A stretch of 64,000 nt of DNA from Crocinitomicaceae bacterium (GTDB taxonomy: Bacteria; Bacteroidota; Bacteroidia; Flavobacteriales_G; Salibacteraceae). How positions within the stretch are numbered: position 1 is the stretch's first letter; the number at the start of each line of letters is the position of its first letter. The translations under genes were made by a program, and so were the position numbers. Of this stretch, positions 61,610-64,000 are shown piece by piece. The notes beneath the pieces are model-generated. The model did no database searches. It had not been told where the DNA came from and worked only from the letters and a program-made list of their open reading frames with translations. The DNA lies in contig PAVO01000039.1 of NCBI GenBank assembly GCA_002713215.1, positions 186,001 to 250,000 on the forward strand. The letters run 5' to 3'.

Positions 61610-63442
61610 TTGAAACATTTGTTTCTTCTTTTACCATGGCTAAAATGGGTTCATGTGTTTATTAAAAAAAAGGAAGATAAAGGAAATAAGCATCAGCATT
61701 ATAACTCTTCCGGAAAGAATGAGACAACGAATTCCTTGGTCCAATTCAAAGACGAACGAGCCTCAACCAAGCGAATTACTCAACTACAATCTTTAGCAAA
61801 AGTTTCAGCTTCCAGGCAACAGGTTCCCATTCAGAAAAAAGAGGAGCCAGTAGCAGACAACAGGGAAAACAATACTGGATTACCCGATCAGTTAAAAGCA
61901 GGAATTGAGAATCTATCCGGAATATCAATGGATGATGTTAAGGTATATCGCAACTCGGATAAACCAGCTCAATTACAGGCTCATGCCTATGCGCAGGGAA
62001 CCGATATTCATCTTGGACCGGGTCAGGAAAAACATTTGCCGCATGAGGCCTGGCATGTGGTACAGCAAAAGCAAGGAAGAGTACAGCCAACCGTACAGTT
62101 GAATAGTGGAGCTAATGTAAACGATAATATCGATCTGGAAAATGAAGCTGATGCCATGGGAAAGAAAGCTTTGCAGATGAAAAGTTTCGTAAAAAGTCCT
62201 TCCGAACCTCCCCTCCATTTTCCTTTGATTCAAAAACGGGCATTCTCTTCAGTAATACAACGGGTTACATCAATTACCCACACCTATAGTTATGTTACGC
62301 CCGATATTGGAGATAAAAAGACAAACTATAAAGTAGGGCGAAAAGTAGTAGCATTGCTTGATCCCAAGGATCCCATTAAAGGATCGGCAACCGGTGCTCA
62401 CTGGGACTGGATGAGACCCATGCGAGAAAAATATGGCAACATTGTTAAAGGGCACCTGCTTAACCACGACCTGGGAGGTTTTGCCAAGGAGGAAAACCTC
62501 TACCCCATTACGAGCAAAGCAAACCACGAACACAGCTCCCAGGTTGAACAGAAGGTGAAAAAAGAACTTTTTGAGAGAAAGAATAATGATAAACGTCGGT
62601 TGCGCTACGAAGTAACCGTCAAGGAGGCTAAAGCCCACGATCCCAAAAAAGCTCAGTTTCATTGTTGGTGGGGCTGGGAAGCAGAATATCTGGAATCCGA
62701 TGAGGAATTAGGTAAAGCCATTATAGATTCTAACATGAAGCCTGGCATCAACTATGGTGGATTTCAGGGTACACTGGCCAACAAATACGACATGAACAGT
62801 GACAATAAGGTTGCGGCAAATTGGTACCACGGATCTCGTGCAGAAGAACAGTACCAGGTAAATGCCGATTGGGAAAAGCATCAAAAGAACTGGCCATACA
62901 GCCATAAGATCAGCGTATGGGGAGCAGCAGATACCTACGGAATACCAAAAATAAGACAGACGCCAAAAATTAACGATGCCGAAAAGTTAGCGTACAATAA
63001 CACTTCACAGGTTGTTAAAAACAACAGGGAAGCCATAGAACCATATAATTTCACGTTGGATTTTAAGAAGCGCTTAGAAAAAGACGGCTATGAAGAAACG
63101 TTGATCAACCAATTTATGCCGACAATAGATTCGGCTTTTGATTTCAACCTACATGTTGGGGAAGGCAAGGCCCAAAAGATTAAGAAATTACTTGCCCAAA
63201 ATCCTGATGGTCTCGAAAATAAACTAAAAAAAATGGTTGAGGGCATTACAGATGAATTACTATCAATTACAAACAATGCCAGGAATAAGTTGCAAACCAG
63301 TTGGGACCAGAAACCGAGCAATAAGCCCAAGTCAGCCTTTATTAAGAAATACTGGGATGAAGAAATAATAGATGAAGCTAAAACTAAGATTTCTGGTGTC
63401 GTTGAAATTGCCGTCGATCAGGAAAAATGGGAAGGAATCTGA
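61610..63442 (+). CDS. DUF4157 (eCIS-associated HExxH) protein with nuclease-like motif
   Basis: About 610 residues from a TTG at 61610 (a GTG at 61655 is possible; no ATG lies early in frame). The N-terminal about 75 residues are Gln/Ser/Lys-rich (HQHYNSSGKNETTNSLVQF, QQVPIQKKEEP), like other cargo of Bacteroidota contractile injection systems. Residues about 90-185 are DUF4157: GLPDQLKAGIENLSGISMDDVKV, SDKPAQLQAHAYAQGTDIHL, and the HEAWH metalloprotease-like motif at 145-149. Residues about 275-330 contain KGHLLNHDLGGFAKEENLYP and ITSKANHEHSSQVE, which recalls beta-beta-alpha-metal (His-Me) nucleases (H282 and Asn-Leu following). The last 280 residues are of unknown type. It is probably a toxin delivered by an injection system; no structural genes for one are in the window. 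Confidence 0.8.
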   Translation: MKHLFLLLPWLKWVHVFIKKKEDKGNKHQHYNSSGKNETTNSLVQFKDERASTKRITQLQSLAKVSASRQQVPIQKKEEPVADNRENNTGLPDQLKAGIENLSGISMDDVKVYRNSDKPAQLQAHAYAQGTDIHLGPGQEKHLPHEAWHVVQQKQGRVQPTVQLNSGANVNDNIDLENEADAMGKKALQMKSFVKSPSEPPLHFPLIQKRAFSSVIQRVTSITHTYSYVTPDIGDKKTNYKVGRKVVALLDPKDPIKGSATGAHWDWMRPMREKYGNIVKGHLLNHDLGGFAKEENLYPITSKANHEHSSQVEQKVKKELFERKNNDKRRLRYEVTVKEAKAHDPKKAQFHCWWGWEAEYLESDEELGKAIIDSNMKPGINYGGFQGTLANKYDMNSDNKVAANWYHGSRAEEQYQVNADWEKHQKNWPYSHKISVWGAADTYGIPKIRQTPKINDAEKLAYNNTSQVVKNNREAIEPYNFTLDFKKRLEKDGYEETLINQFMPTIDSAFDFNLHVGEGKAQKIKKLLAQNPDGLENKLKKMVEGITDELLSITNNARNKLQTSWDQKPSNKPKSAFIKKYWDEEIIDEAKTKISGVVEIAVDQEKWEGI

Positions 63443-63551
63443 GGATCTGCACAACAGAGGTTTTGAAAATTTTAGTTTTCGTGCTATTCTAACCTGAATG
63501 TCTTCTGTTACGCGATTGGTGTCTTCTGGTAACCAAGGGAATACCTTATGA

Positions 63552-64000
63552 AATATCAAGTATATAAAACAAAACTCCATTCCCAATGCCGGAGTTAGGG
63601 GAAGTACAATGCGGCATTTGTCCGACGGCAATGTGGTGGATTTTAGAACGTATCAGTATCGGGATAGTACTGGAATTCGAAGCTATTCCTGGCTAATAAA
63701 ATTGAATGCCGTTGGAGACACCCTTTGGACCAAAAGTTTCCTGGACTCTACTGTTCACAATACCTATGCAAGAACCTTGACAGAGACCTCTGATTCGGGA
63801 CTGATGTTAGTTTGTGATAGAAACAGGTACCCCGATTACGATCCTTTAATTATACGGATTGATAAAAAAGGAAAAGAGCTTTGGAGGAAATTTATAGATA
63901 CTCCGGGGCGTGAGGTAGCCTATTCCATTGTTCAACACCCAAACGGTGATTTTTACTTAGGAGGATTTCGAAATACGGGTGGAACCTATAGAAGTTGGGT
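63552..64000 (+). CDS. Partial ORF, propeller-like exported protein (N-terminus uncertain, cut by window end)
   Basis: The frame is open from 63552 to the window end; the first ATG is at 63609. The product reads MRHLSDGNVVDFRTYQYRDS ... LIKLNAVGDTLWTKSFLDSTVHN ... LIIRIDKKGKELWRKFIDT ... SIVQHPNGDFYLGGF. This matches the repeating G-x-x-L-W-x-K and DGG/NGDF-x-L-G-G pattern of WD40-like or delta-60-type repeat proteins common among Bacteroidota T9SS cargo. No signal peptide is encoded in this frame. A TTG-started signal-like stretch (KILVFVLF) lies at 63463 in another frame and soon stops, hinting at a frameshifted or decayed 5' end. Confidence 0.6.

Overview
The window comes from a member of the Bacteroidota, most likely a Flavobacteriales-type bacterium. 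The grounds are: TAnnTTTG-like -7 promoter boxes with no Shine-Dalgarno pattern; frequent TTG/GTG starts; a short primary sigma factor without region 1.1; BshC (bacillithiol); a barrel-type LptD; TonB-plug and CarboxypepD_reg-like proteins; a type IX secretion sorting tail; and a DUF4157 protein of the kind linked to contractile injection systems. No rRNA or tRNA gene was recognised.

Layout. 1-2.8 kb: end of argS, then ffh and folD. 3.2-6.9 kb: an operon of a barrel-less TonB-plug protein, an ECF-type sigma factor, a membrane TPR protein and a CarboxypepD_reg-like exported protein. 6.9-15.4 kb: a CoA-binding protein, then on the minus strand dapF, bshC and a hydrolase, then htrA, rpoD and gap on the plus strand. 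16.1-17.1 kb: a small XRE-regulator cassette behind a promoter that carries a perfect 12-bp inverted repeat. 17.1-21.0 kb: an AT-rich accessory island with an approximately 25-nt periodic repeat array, a membrane-anchored HerA-like ATPase, a putative PD-(D/E)xK-like nuclease and a small membrane protein. 20.9-26.5 kb (minus): a tight five-gene unit of FAD oxidoreductase, polytopic ferredoxin, MORN-type repeat protein and two glycosyltransferases. 27-32.2 kb (minus): N-acetylmuramoyl amidase, MlaD, two Fe-S proteins, a HAD-like protein and a conserved small protein; lptD and ridA run divergently. 35-38.8 kb: an M48 protease, two DUF membrane proteins and lpdA. 39-48 kb: a surface-polysaccharide cluster (asparagine synthase, GT4, Wza-like, Wzc-like, RfbC, WecA/MraY-like) ending in a lytic transglycosylase, then uvrA. 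50.9-61 kb: DUF3179, SRPBCC, AraC, DUF4287/5655, a giant beta-helix T9SS cargo protein, Bcp, a gamma carbonic anhydrase-like protein and a thiolase. 61-64 kb: a small exported protein, a DUF4157 protein with a nuclease-like module, and a truncated ORF at the window edge.

The best candidates for undescribed biology are: (1) the membrane HerA-like ATPase plus putative nuclease pair at 17.6-20.5 kb, with its unusual upstream repeat array and low G+C, which looks like a defence module; (2) the DUF4157 protein at 61.6-63.4 kb, which couples an HExxH domain to a GHLL...N-type nuclease-like motif; (3) the operon pairing a barrel-less TonB plug with a sigma factor. Two families of dispersed palindromic repeats occur, each with three copies in the window. 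They fill most of the longer intergenic gaps outside the island.

Functional assignments rest on motifs and family memory read by eye. No database search was run.
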